Source: Chimonanthus salicifolius
Lineage: Eukaryota; Streptophyta; Magnoliopsida; Laurales; Calycanthaceae
Direction: 5' to 3'
Length of the DNA: 64,000 bases
Assembly: GCA_013350335.1 (NCBI GenBank)
Contig: CM023532.1
Coordinates: 32,799,708-32,863,707 of the forward strand
A program made the position numbers and the translations under genes. How positions within the stretch are numbered: the stretch's first letter is position 1; each line of letters starts with the position of its first letter. Positions 45,350-55,300 of the stretch are shown piece by piece. The notes under the pieces are model-generated. The model saw only the letters and a program-made list of their open reading frames with translations. It was not told where the DNA came from and made no database searches.

Positions 45350-45561
45350 CGGGGTACAAAAATCATTTTTATAGAGATATCGGCGTCGGCCGAGATCTCT
45401 CTCCTAATTTATTTTTTTTATACAAATATCGGCCGTATAAATGTGTATCGACCGATATTCACTAGTACGCCCGGTAATGTGCGTATCAACATATCTCGGC
45501 AGTAAAAAACCCAAGATATGTCTTCCGATATGCATAATATCGGCCGAGATTTATACCCCTG
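45350..45561 (+). mobile_element. CGGCCGAT-type hAT-like MITE, copy 8 (short)
   Basis: Left CGGGGTACAAAAATC, right GAGATTTATACCCCTG. The interior has GGCCGAGATCTCTCTCCTAA, ATATCGGCCGTATA and AATATCGGCCGAGAT. At 212 bp it lacks part of the long copies. The flanks give only a weak duplication (GATGGGC/GACGGAC). Confidence 0.65.
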
Positions 45562-46375
45562 GACGGACTAGAGCTTGAGTTAAATTGAAAAAGTCAAACA
45601 CGAGCTCTAACTAAATTATAATTTATAATATATTAATATCCAAGGTCGATTTCAAGTTCAAAATATATATGGGGCTTATCCAAGCTCGGGCTTCTATTAA
45701 GTCTAATTTTTTTTTACCTATTTTATAGAATAAAACGTATATGTTATATAAACTTTATATTTACATACAAAAACAATTAAAGAAATTAAATTTTATAAAA
45801 AAGTTGTTTAAAATACACTCTTTTGAGCCAAATTCAAGCTTTCATGTATTAGGCTGATGTTCAACCCAAATTCTAATTCATACATGATTTTTTAGGTCCT
45901 AAAATGAACTTGACCCAAGCATAAATTATTTGAACCCGATTTTTTTTTAGAACCATCATTTCAAGAGGGTATTTTTATGATTCAAATAATAAAGAAGGAG
46001 GAAGTATATTCTTAAAATAATAAAAGTGATCTTCTGAATCAAACTTCATTTGTTTATATTAAGGTGAATCAATATTCTTATAATTTTTTAATTAAAGTAT
46101 ATATTGATACAATATTTTTAAATATATTCTAAAAAAAATCTATTGTTCAATCTCAGAAATCCAATATATAAAGAGAGTAACGATTTCACTATTTTCACTA
46201 TTTTAAATATATTCTAAAAAAAATCTATTGTCATTGCTTGAAAAGTATGATCTTAAATTTTATAAAACAATTGTTAATCTAAACTCCGAAAAATAAAAAA
46301 TAAATTGCTTCTAATGGGGTACGGGTGTAGGAGTTTACGCGTCACTATTTTGAAGGAAATAACTAATTGCGTGTG

Positions 46376-46417
<42 letters not shown>

Positions 46418-47570
46418 AATAGGACTTTTATCAAATATATATATATATATATTGTTGAATAGGACTTTTATTTTTTTGATATATTTTAATCTTTATGTTT
46501 ATCAATTTTATATGTGCTTTTAGCAAAATACTAGCATTGTCATTTAGGCTGAGTTCTAGTTTTGCACATGCTTTCGTCGAAATTGCAATTGAAAGTTTCG
46601 AGCTTAATTTGAATGAATTTGATCAATCTCAAATTTGATTTAGATTGAGATTTTAAGACCCAAGTCTAATTTTATATCCAAAATGTATATTCAAATCTAT
46701 TTTAATTCAAATTTAAGTGGATTTAAAATGTGTTTCTCATTATTTAATAAAAATATAAAACATACATTACATAAACTTGATAACTACATGTATGTCAATT
46801 AAATACAATTATATTCCATAATTATTAGTTCAATTGGACAAAGTTGACCTTAAAATTGGATGCTTAACCGTAGGCATGACTTGTGTATCCAATTTGATGT
46901 ATCAAATCAAATCAAATTTTGGTGAAATTTAGTTGTTGAAAAGATCATGAAAAATTTAGTCACGTGAAGTTCTGAGGGTCACCATGACATGACCCATTTA
47001 TTAAAATATTGTTTCAATTCAAATTACAATAAACTAAACCTAAATATCCAACTAAACTTAGATAAATCAATTTACATTGATCCATTTATAAACGCTTGGT
47101 CCAACTTAATTTTATTAAAATGACCAATTTTTAAAAAGTTAAATTAAATTGAAACACTCTTAAATGGATTTTATTTTTAAATCCATTCTTAAAATACAAA
47201 GAATTTAAAAATATGAATTCACTAATCTAATTATTTTATTTGTTCTTTTGTCCTGTTTTCATATTTAGACATTCTCAATAAACTTATCATACTAGATAAA
47301 AATAGACTTTAAATAAAGTGTCAAAGTTTTAATAATGAAAAATTGAAAATAATTTAAAATCATTAGAATGAAAAAAATTTAAAAATTATACTTTATTAAA
47401 TATAAGAGTTGTTTTCTCAAATAAGTCAACACGTAACAAATATTTTAATAAATAAATATTTTTTATATTAGCTGTTTGAAAAGGGTTTTGTCATTTCTAC
47501 GCGTGTCCGGTACGCGGAAGTAATAAGTATTTTTCCTTCTACATTTCTACCTCTCAGTTTCTCTCCGTTT
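45562..47570. other. intergenic with a TA microsatellite
   Basis: The TA tract at 46379-46454 is interrupted by two copies of GTTGAATAGGACTTTTAT. Degenerate AAATTTGATT/CAAATTC motifs follow (46590-47130). No gene is seen. Confidence 0.45.
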
Positions 47571-47599
47571 CTCTCAGTTGCTCTTCGCTCTCGTCTTCA

Positions 47600-48220
47600 C
47601 GCCAATCCAGACCGACTTCCCATGGCCTACGACGATCGCCCTACGATGATCGCCATCAAAGAAACCCATCCTTTCAGCAAGAAACCTAATATCGAGAGAT
47701 CCACCTATTCAGCAAGAACCCTAATATCGAGAAACCCATCCTTTCAGCAAGAACCCTAATATCAAGAAACCCACCCTTTCGCCCAGAACCCTAATCTCAT
47801 ACCCAATTACATAGATGGCTTCGATTTCCCACCCAGATTCCCAATTCTGGAGTCCCTGAAGAAACGCAAGAAATCCTTCCCAATCTCGGAATTCCGGAAG
47901 AAACGCAAATCCTCTGTCAATACACCAGCCGTTCCAAAGAAATCCAAAAAAGAAAGGGAGAATATCAAGATTGGGTTATGAGCAATACTTGGTAGGTTTT
48001 TCAAAAGCAATGTACGCCTGAAGAAAGAGAAAGATGGGGATGTGACCAATGTGACGAAGAGGAGAGAGGTGAAGGAAAGGAAAATGTGGGACCCGGAAGG
48101 TGTGAAGAGCATCGGCAAGGGAGAGGAGAAGAAGGGAGTTGGAGGAGACAGAGAGAAGGGGTTTTAGAGAAAGCTCATCCTGAGAAGAAACGGCATTGCG
48201 GAAACCATTTAGGTAACTTC
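47600..48220 (+). other. coding-like region of unknown identity
   Basis: Less AT-rich than its surroundings. From ATG 47622 a frame of about 40 codons runs through three diverged copies of a motif around CCTTTCAGCAAGAA and CCCTAATATC. A Lys-rich open frame follows, with FDFPPRFPILESLKKRKK and SVNTPAVPKKSKKEREN, to a stop at about 47980, and another Lys/Glu-rich stretch (RREVKERKMWDPEGVKSI) runs to about 48165. The frames are not continuous. It could be the 5' part of a degraded nuclear-protein gene, perhaps linked to the FRIGIDA-like exon at 50370, but I cannot identify it. Confidence 0.3.
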
Positions 48221-49917
48221 AACTCCCCTCTTCTGCAACTTCAACTCCCCTCTTCTGCAACTTCAACTCTTTTTTTTTTCTTTTGTTTCCTTCTTTTTCC
48301 TTTTTTTGTCTCGTTTTTTGGATCTATAGGCAACTCGATCTGACGAGACCCCGCTGCATTTGTCCAAGCGAGAGACCGAGTTGCCCTTAACGGTGTAAAT
48401 ATCAAAAGTTGAAAAACAATTAAAGGCTAGTTTCCTACTTGGATGTGAATAAAAAATTTTAGGAGATATAAAAGTTGCATTTAAATTCATTTATTTTAAG
48501 TCAGATGGTCAACTAGAACCAATCATTGACAAAGGTTTAATCATAATATGAAAAATATCAAAGTCATCTGATCGATTCATTGAGTCTCTTGATTGACCTA
48601 ATCCTTATCTTGATTTAAACTGTGGATAAGCATTGTCATCTTAAGCTCTCTTAAGTTAATCTACATCGATTCTTAATCTAGGGACATTTCTGATGGTTAG
48701 GTAAATTGTTGGGTGTTAGCAATTATTTTAGCCCAGACCAGACTACTTGGTTCAACTGGATCACATTGAAAAGATGAGGTTTTCCTGTTTGGTTCATGAG
48801 GAAAACCACTCTGTACTTGGAACTGTAAGAATCATGCTGTTCAACTAATAAAACCATGTCAATCGCTAAATTTTTAGAGAATCGTAAAGAGGAAAAGGTG
48901 AAGACAATGTAAAAATTCATTTGCTGAACTGTTCTTTTTTCCCCTTTGAATTTCTTCAGCCTGTTTCTCTTGATCTTTCCTTCTCTCTCTATATCCATGC
49001 CACCTCTCTCTCTCTCTCAAATTTTTATAAAGGTTTGAAAAGACAACTGATGAGAATAGAAAATTGGTTGGTGGGATGGGGATCTCTCACATGGGCATTG
49101 GGTGCTTGGTGGGTATGTGTATTAAAGTTTTTTCTAATTTATTCATGGGTCCAAGAGTAAACTCCAAGCAATTTTAAAGGGTAGAGTCTGCATTTAAAGC
49201 TGTTTATATGGTGGATGCATATCACATCGCACTTGGAGTTGAGATTGTTAAAAAAATGGACTTCACTCTCTCTAATACGAAAAAGAAGCATGTAGTCCTC
49301 GGAGTATATAAAAAACCTGAGGTTCATTTGATATATAATTTTGATATCATGGTGATGCTACTGCCTACGAGTTGGGACCCAGTTGGCCCAAACCTTGACT
49401 TTGAAAAGTTTGAAAAACAATCCGGCTTTTAAAAGATCAGGTGTTGGCAATGCATGAACTCATTGTTGTTTTTCCCTATGGCTGTTATCCTCTAGTCTGG
49501 AAGTAGAGAAAGCCTATGCATATGTTGTCTACAACTTCTTTGAATATGGTACACATGGTTCAGTATTTGATGAAGATGCTGCTATGGTACTAATGGCACA
49601 ACACTTCACTTGGTATGGTACTGTGCGAAAAACATTACTCTATGCCCTATGGTCCTTCTACATAAAGTATGACATCGCTTATTTTTCTATACTTTTCTTT
49701 AGCTTGCTTTTGATTTAGTCCCACATTGGATAAAACTCTCATGATGTAACATGACACTATGGTACAATACTATACCTGGATGACCAGCATGTTCATTGAT
49801 TTTATTTAATTCTTAATTTTCTCTTGTGAAGAACCATTCACATACTCGCACACTGTTATATGTGTAGGTCATGTGATGTTGATAGTCTATGGTGTCTATT
49901 GACATGAGTTTGCCACC
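48221..49917. other. intergenic or intronic; hairpin at 48336
   Basis: No recognised gene. An inverted repeat (GGCAACTCGATCT...AGACCGAGTTGCC, 48330-48386) lies just after a pyrimidine-rich stretch. The open frame at 49208-49432 has no known domain. Confidence 0.4.
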
Positions 49918-50009
49918 TTGTTTTTAAATGATCTCCAATACATTAATTGGAGAAAAGGGTTCCACTCTTCCCGGATTAACCCATTACACGAGGCTTGTTG
50001 GCAGTATCT

Positions 50010-50065
50010 TGTATCTATGGGATTAGTCTCACCTCCCCATTTGGTGGGAATACCATATTATTTTA
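50010..50065 (+). mobile_element. SINE 3' fragment
   Basis: GGGATTAGTCTCACCTCCCC and GGGAATACCATATTA match the tail of the copies at 19555 and 22590. The A tail is lost. Confidence 0.4.
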
Positions 50066-50369
50066 GAAAATGGAGTTTGCTGTTTTTTTTTTTTTCCCTT
50101 TGTGATTTGGAAGGGTTTGTCCCAGATTTGGCACAATTCTAGAAACTAATGCTGTAGGTTTTGGTTCTTTGGAGCCCCAAGCACACTCATGATTAACCAA
50201 ACCTGAATGAAGTATAATTAAGTGGCCATATTTAATTGTATTTATACTAGTGCATAATTTATTCTACCTTTCTGTTGATGATCTTTTGGCCTATTTTAAT
50301 TGCATTATACTGGTGTGTTATTTATTATACCTTTCAGTTTATTACCTTTTTGAAGATTTGCCCTTTCAG

Positions 50370-50542
50370 GTGTCATTGAGTTACTGGCCAATAATGGGAG
50401 GAGGCAAATGGAGGTCATCAACTTGGCATATGCATTTGAACTCACAGAGAAATTTGATCCTGTGCCATTACTGAAGGCGTATTTCAAGGATGCTAGAAAA
50501 GCTTCACAGGAGAAAGCTGGAAACATATCCCCTGGTGCCCGG
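50370..50542 (+). pseudogene. FRIGIDA-like protein, isolated internal exon
   Basis: A pyrimidine-rich acceptor TTTGCCCTTTCAG ends at 50369 and a consensus donor GTGAGT starts at 50543. The 173-nt exon reads two bases plus 57 codons without a stop: VIELLANNGRRQ, INLAYAFELTEKF, then DPVPLLKAYFKDARKASQE and KAGNISPGAR. VPLLKAYxKDARKA and AFELTEKF are hallmarks of the Frigida domain shared by FRIGIDA and FRIGIDA-like proteins, nuclear coiled-coil factors that promote FLC-type repressor expression in flowering-time control. I find no other exon with Frigida sequence in the window. Downstream are LINE fragments and the satellite. The splice sites and frame are intact, so it may be a lone duplicated exon, part of a gene with exons I failed to see, or a young pseudogene. 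Confidence 0.7.
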
Positions 50543-50859
50543 GTGAGTTTTTGTTAGTCATACTGTTGAATGCTGCTTCATCATTTGCATCCTCTGATTT
50601 CCTTTTCTATTTATGAAAGCAAAAATGTTGCATCAATATTTCTAAATATTTGTCATTTATAGTAATGGTGCAAATTTCCATGAAAATTCTGAAGTTGCTT
50701 GGGCTGTTTTTTCCTTTTTTAGAAAGGGAAAAAATTGGTTGTTGGCACCCTAATTATCCCAAGTTGGGGAAATTCAGCCAGTGATTTACTTTGTTATTTT
50801 TCTAATCTCACTTCTACTTGCACTGTGCACCCACATTTGAATCACTACTACTTGAACCG

Positions 50860-51206
50860 GTTATTTTGCTAATCTCACTTCTACTTGAATCACTGATGTG
50901 GTTGGATTCTAAAGGGTCCATAGGGGACTCCTTTGTGGTTACCCAATGGGCTAGAGGTAACAGCTGTCCCTGGAGATTTCTAGACAAAATTGGAAAAATT
51001 AGGAAGGTTGTTTCTCAAGTGCCCATATCGGCAAATTGGATGGCTGATGAGCTTGCCAAACAAGGTTCTGAGCTACCTGAGGAATTCATTCTCAAGGTAG
51101 AGGGCATGGGTAGTTTTGCTGATCTGATTGTGCAGTTCTTCCTTTTTAGGAATGGATTCTGTATTTTTGTTCTTGCTTTTTTAGATCTAGGGGAACATAG
51201 GAGTTA
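50860..51206 (+). pseudogene. LINE RNase H C-terminal fragment
   Basis: An open frame with WLDSKGSIGDSFVVTQWARG, then CPWRFLDKIGKIRKVVSQV and PISANWMADELAKQGSE matches the C-terminal part of the RNase H domain at the end of plant LINE ORF2 (ANxxADxLAKxG). It ends at a TAA at about 51205. Earlier domains are absent on this strand. This copy differs from the LINE at 36400, so it comes from another element. Confidence 0.7.
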
Positions 51207-51239
51207 AAGGAGGATCGAAGAAATGCATTCGAAGAAAAG

Positions 51240-51590
51240 TTCTCTCAAAGACCCATGGCACATCAAATAGCTTCACATAATTTGACCACAGGTGCCTGAT
51301 AGGTGACCACATACGAGACAAGTAAGATTCTCTTCCATCCTCAATAAGCCTCTCCTTCTAAGGTTCATTCTAGTAAGGATCTTACCCTTCAGTGCACACA
51401 AGACAAAAGTTTGGACCCTAGGGGGACCTAGGCCATTCCAAGCTTAAGCCAGAGGTAGAGTTCGAATTATGTTGCTATTGAATGAATAACTCCACCATTG
51501 ACTTAACCGAAGTAATACCCGATGAATCCCCTGTTCAAACAAGTTCATCCTCATATCCTAAGGACACATGAATCTCCCCAATCTAGTCGA
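51240..51590 (-). pseudogene. LINE zf-RVT fragment, opposite strand
   Basis: On the minus strand AWNGLGPPRVQTFVLCALKG, then KILTRMNLRRRGLLRMEEN and LTCLVCG match the zinc-binding zf-RVT region that follows the reverse transcriptase in plant LINEs. It lies tail to tail with the RNase H fragment at 50860-51206. Frame changes are present. Confidence 0.6.
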
Positions 51591-51619
51591 AGTAGGGATC
51601 ACTATTTAGTTCGATGACC

Positions 51620-51676
51620 GGAAAACTTGAATAGCCCGATTTGAAAGAAATTGGGCTTGGCTCATAATTTTTGAGT
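51620..51676 (+). repeat. 57-bp direct repeat, left copy
   Basis: Begins GGAAAACTTGAATAGCCCGA and is identical over 57 bases to 63944-64000 at the window end. Weaker similarity extends about 15 bases to the left. Confidence 0.9.
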
Positions 51677-52384
51677 TCGAAGAGATTTCATGAAATTCAA
51701 CTTTAAATGAGTTGTTGAATATTGGTTTAAAAGCTTGTCAATACCTATTTTTGATTTAGGTCAAACGATTGGGGGAGGGCATCCAAGCAATAACACCATT
51801 TATGTTGTGAAGACCATACTTAAAGTATCTCAAATAAGATTGAAATCTATTTTTATGGGATATTTAGAGGAAAGTCGTATTGATGCTCAATTTTGGTTAG
51901 GTTCCTTGGTTGGGATGGGCATTAAAAGAGCTACATTATGTTTGTGATGTACGTGGCCATACATTAGAAATTCATATAGGATTGCAAATTATTCATAGGA
52001 TGTTGATAAGGAACAAGTGTCAATGCCCGTTTTTATTTTGATCCATTCGTTGGGGAAGGGCATCTTAATGAAAATATAGTTTATTCCTACCACTCACACG
52101 GGGAAGTGGGAATCAACACAACTCGTTCTGTGATTTGTAGACTTTAAATACCCCCAAGGTTGTGCCACACAACGCGTTGGCTCTGCTCCAGACAACCTTA
52201 TTGCACATGCGATAACCTAGAGCTGTTTAGAACGAAAGAAGTTCCACTCGAGTTGGTGATGTGGTGGAATGTCTAAAGCTGTCACGATGTAGGTGCAATA
52301 GGTGCCTCCAACCTACGCTGCTACTTTATACGAGCAAGCCCTATCAAACAAAGGCTTGGCCATTTGGCTGAGCATCAATCCCAA
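51677..52384. other. spacer before the satellite; weak 282-bp repeat
   Basis: Two diverged copies of a 47-bp block occur at 51736 (TGTCAATACCTATTTTTGAT) and 52018 (TGTCAATGCCCGTTTTTATT), each followed by a GG(G)GA(A)GGGCATC motif. A 70-codon frame (51735-51947) covers the first. No gene is recognised. Confidence 0.45.
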
Positions 52385-55300
52385 TGATCCCAAAAGATGC
52401 ATGCTCTATGCAACCATGGTGTCCCGATGATCACAAGTTTCAAGTAAGTTTATAAGATCCAAGTGTCGTTTTTTAATCATAATTTCGGATGGATGATCAA
52501 AAGATACAGGCTCTGTCCAACTGATGATGTCCCTGATGATCAAAAGTTTCAAGTCAGTTTTGAAGGTCCAAGTGTCGCGTCTACATCATAACTTCGGATG
52601 AATGATCAGAAGATGTAGGCTCTGTCCAACTCATGATGTCCCACTAATCTCAATTTTCAAGTCAGTTTTGAAGATCCAAGTGTCGCCTCTCCATCATAAT
52701 GTCGGATGGATGATCAAAAGTGATAGGATCTTTCCATCTGATGATGTCCTGACGATTACAAGTTTTCTGTCAGTTTTAATAATCCAAGTGTCATCTCTCC
52801 ATCCATCATAACTTCGAATTGATGATCAAAAGATATAGGCTCTATCCAACTCCTGATGTCCCGATGTTCATAAGTTTCAAGTCAGTTTTGAAAATCCAAG
52901 TGTCGCCTCTCCATCATAATTTTGGATGGATGATCAAAAGGTGTAGGCTCTGTCCAACTCATTATGTCACAATGATCACAAGTTTTAAGTCAGTTTTGAA
53001 GATCAAAGTGTCACCTTTCTATCATAACTTCGGATGTATGATCATAAGATTTGGCTTTGTCCAACTCATGGTGTTCTGATGATCACAAGTTTTAAGTCAG
53101 TTTTAAAGATCCAAGTGTCACCTCTCCATCATAATTTCGGATGGATGATCAAATGATGTAGGATTTATTCGACTAATGATGTCTTGATTATCACAACTTT
53201 TAATCATAACTTCAGATGGATGATCAAAAGATATAGGCTCTGTCTAACTCATGATGTTCCGATGATCACAACTTTCATATCAGTTTTTAAGATACCACTG
53301 TTCCCGCTCCATCATAACTTCGGATGGATGATCAAAAGATATAGGCTCTGTCCAACTGATGATGTCCCGATGATCACATGTTTTAAGTGTGTTTTATAGA
53401 TCCAAGTGTTGCCCTCCATCGTAACTTCAGATGGATGATCAAAATATATAGGCTCTGTTCAACTCATGATGTCCCAATTATCACAAGTTTTAAGTTAGTT
53501 TTGAAGATCCAAGTGTTGATTCTCCATCATAAGTTCGGATGGATGATCTAAAGATATAGGCTCTGTCGAAGTGATGATGTTCCGATGATCACTAGTTTTA
53601 ATTCAGTTTTGAAGATCCAAATGTCATTTCTCAATCATAACTTCGAATGTATGATCAAAAGATATATGCTCTGTCCAATTGTTGATGTCTCGATGATCAC
53701 AAGTTTCAACTCTATTTTGAAGATCTAAGTGTCGCCTATCCATCATAACTTCAGATGGATGATCAAAAGATATGAGCACTGTCCAACTCATGATGTCCTG
53801 ATGATCTCAAGTTTTATGTCAGTTTTGAAATTCCTAGTGTCACCTCTCCATCTTAACTTCGGATTGTTTATCAAAAGATAGAAGTTCTGTCCAAATTATG
53901 ATGTACCGATGATCACAAGTTTTAAGACAGTTTTGAAGCTTTAAATATCGCCTCTCCATCTTAACTTCGGATGGATGATGAAAAGATGTAGGCTCTATCT
54001 AACTCATTTTGTCCCGATGATCACAAGTTTTTAGTCAATTTTGAAGATCCAAGTATCGCTTCTCCATTATAACTTCGAATGGATGATCACAAGATATAGG
54101 CTCTGTCCAACTCATGATGTCCTGATGATCACTTTTATGTCAGTTTTTAAGATTCTTGTGTCACCTCTCCATCATAACTTTGGATGGATGATCAAATGAT
54201 ATAGGTTCTGTCAACCACATGATATGCCGATAATCACAAGTTTTAATTCTGTTTTGAAAATCTAAATGTCGTATCTCCAACATAGCTTCGAATGGATGAT
54301 CAGAAGATGTAGGTTCTGTCCAACTCATGATGTCCCGTAGATCACGAGTTTTAAGTTAGTTTTGGAGATCCAAGTGTCATATCTCCATTATAACTTCGGA
54401 TGGATGATAAACAATGTAGGCTCTTTCGAACTCATGATGTCCTGATGATTACAAGTTTTGAGTCTGTTTTGAAGATCTAAGTGTCACCTCTTCATTTGTA
54501 TTTCGGATGGATGTTCAAAAGATGTAGGCTCTGTGCAACTCATGTAGTCCCAATGATCACAAGTTTCATGTCAGTTTTTTACATCTAAGTGTCTCCTCTC
54601 CATCATAGCTTCAGATGGTCAAACGCGTGATGTCCCGATCATTACAGTGTTTTGACTGTTTTGAACATCCAAATGTTGTCTCTCGAACATAACTTCGGAT
54701 GGATGAAGCTTTATCCAACTCATGATGTACCGATGATCTCAAGTTTTAAGTCAGTTTTGAAGATCCAAGTGTCGCGTCTCCATTATAAATTCGGATGGAT
54801 GATCGAAAGATGTATGCCCTTTCCAACTCATGATGTCTTGATCACAAGTTTTGAGTAAGTTTTTATGATCTAAGTGCCATCTCTCCCTCATAACTTCGGA
54901 TGGATGATAAAAATTTATAGGTTCGATTCAATTAATTTTGTCCTGATGATCACAAGTTTTAATTCTCATTTCAGCATAATACTTTCATTTTCTCTTTAAA
55001 AAAAAGCAATATTTATATTAAAAAAATCTATCTTTTGAGAAACACTCATTTTCTAGTGAATTCTCTCGTTTTCTTATTGAAACTCTCATTTTTATGAAAA
55101 GCTCTTCTTCTCTTTTTTCTTTTTTAAATTCTTTTATTCATATCTTATTTCATTTGAAAAGTTCTCATATATTTTCTTAAAGGTGTTTTTTCTTCTAAGA
55201 ACACTCCTTTGTAGATGGAGGCACTTTTATAAAATGTCAGTAAATAAATTTGACTTTTTGAAAAATTTCATTTGTTTAAATCTTTTTCTTTCTAAGGTTC

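Noticed and set aside
50860..51600. A single twin-primed LINE insertion
   Set aside because: The order and strand of the RNase H and zf-RVT pieces are opposite to those expected from a 5' inversion.
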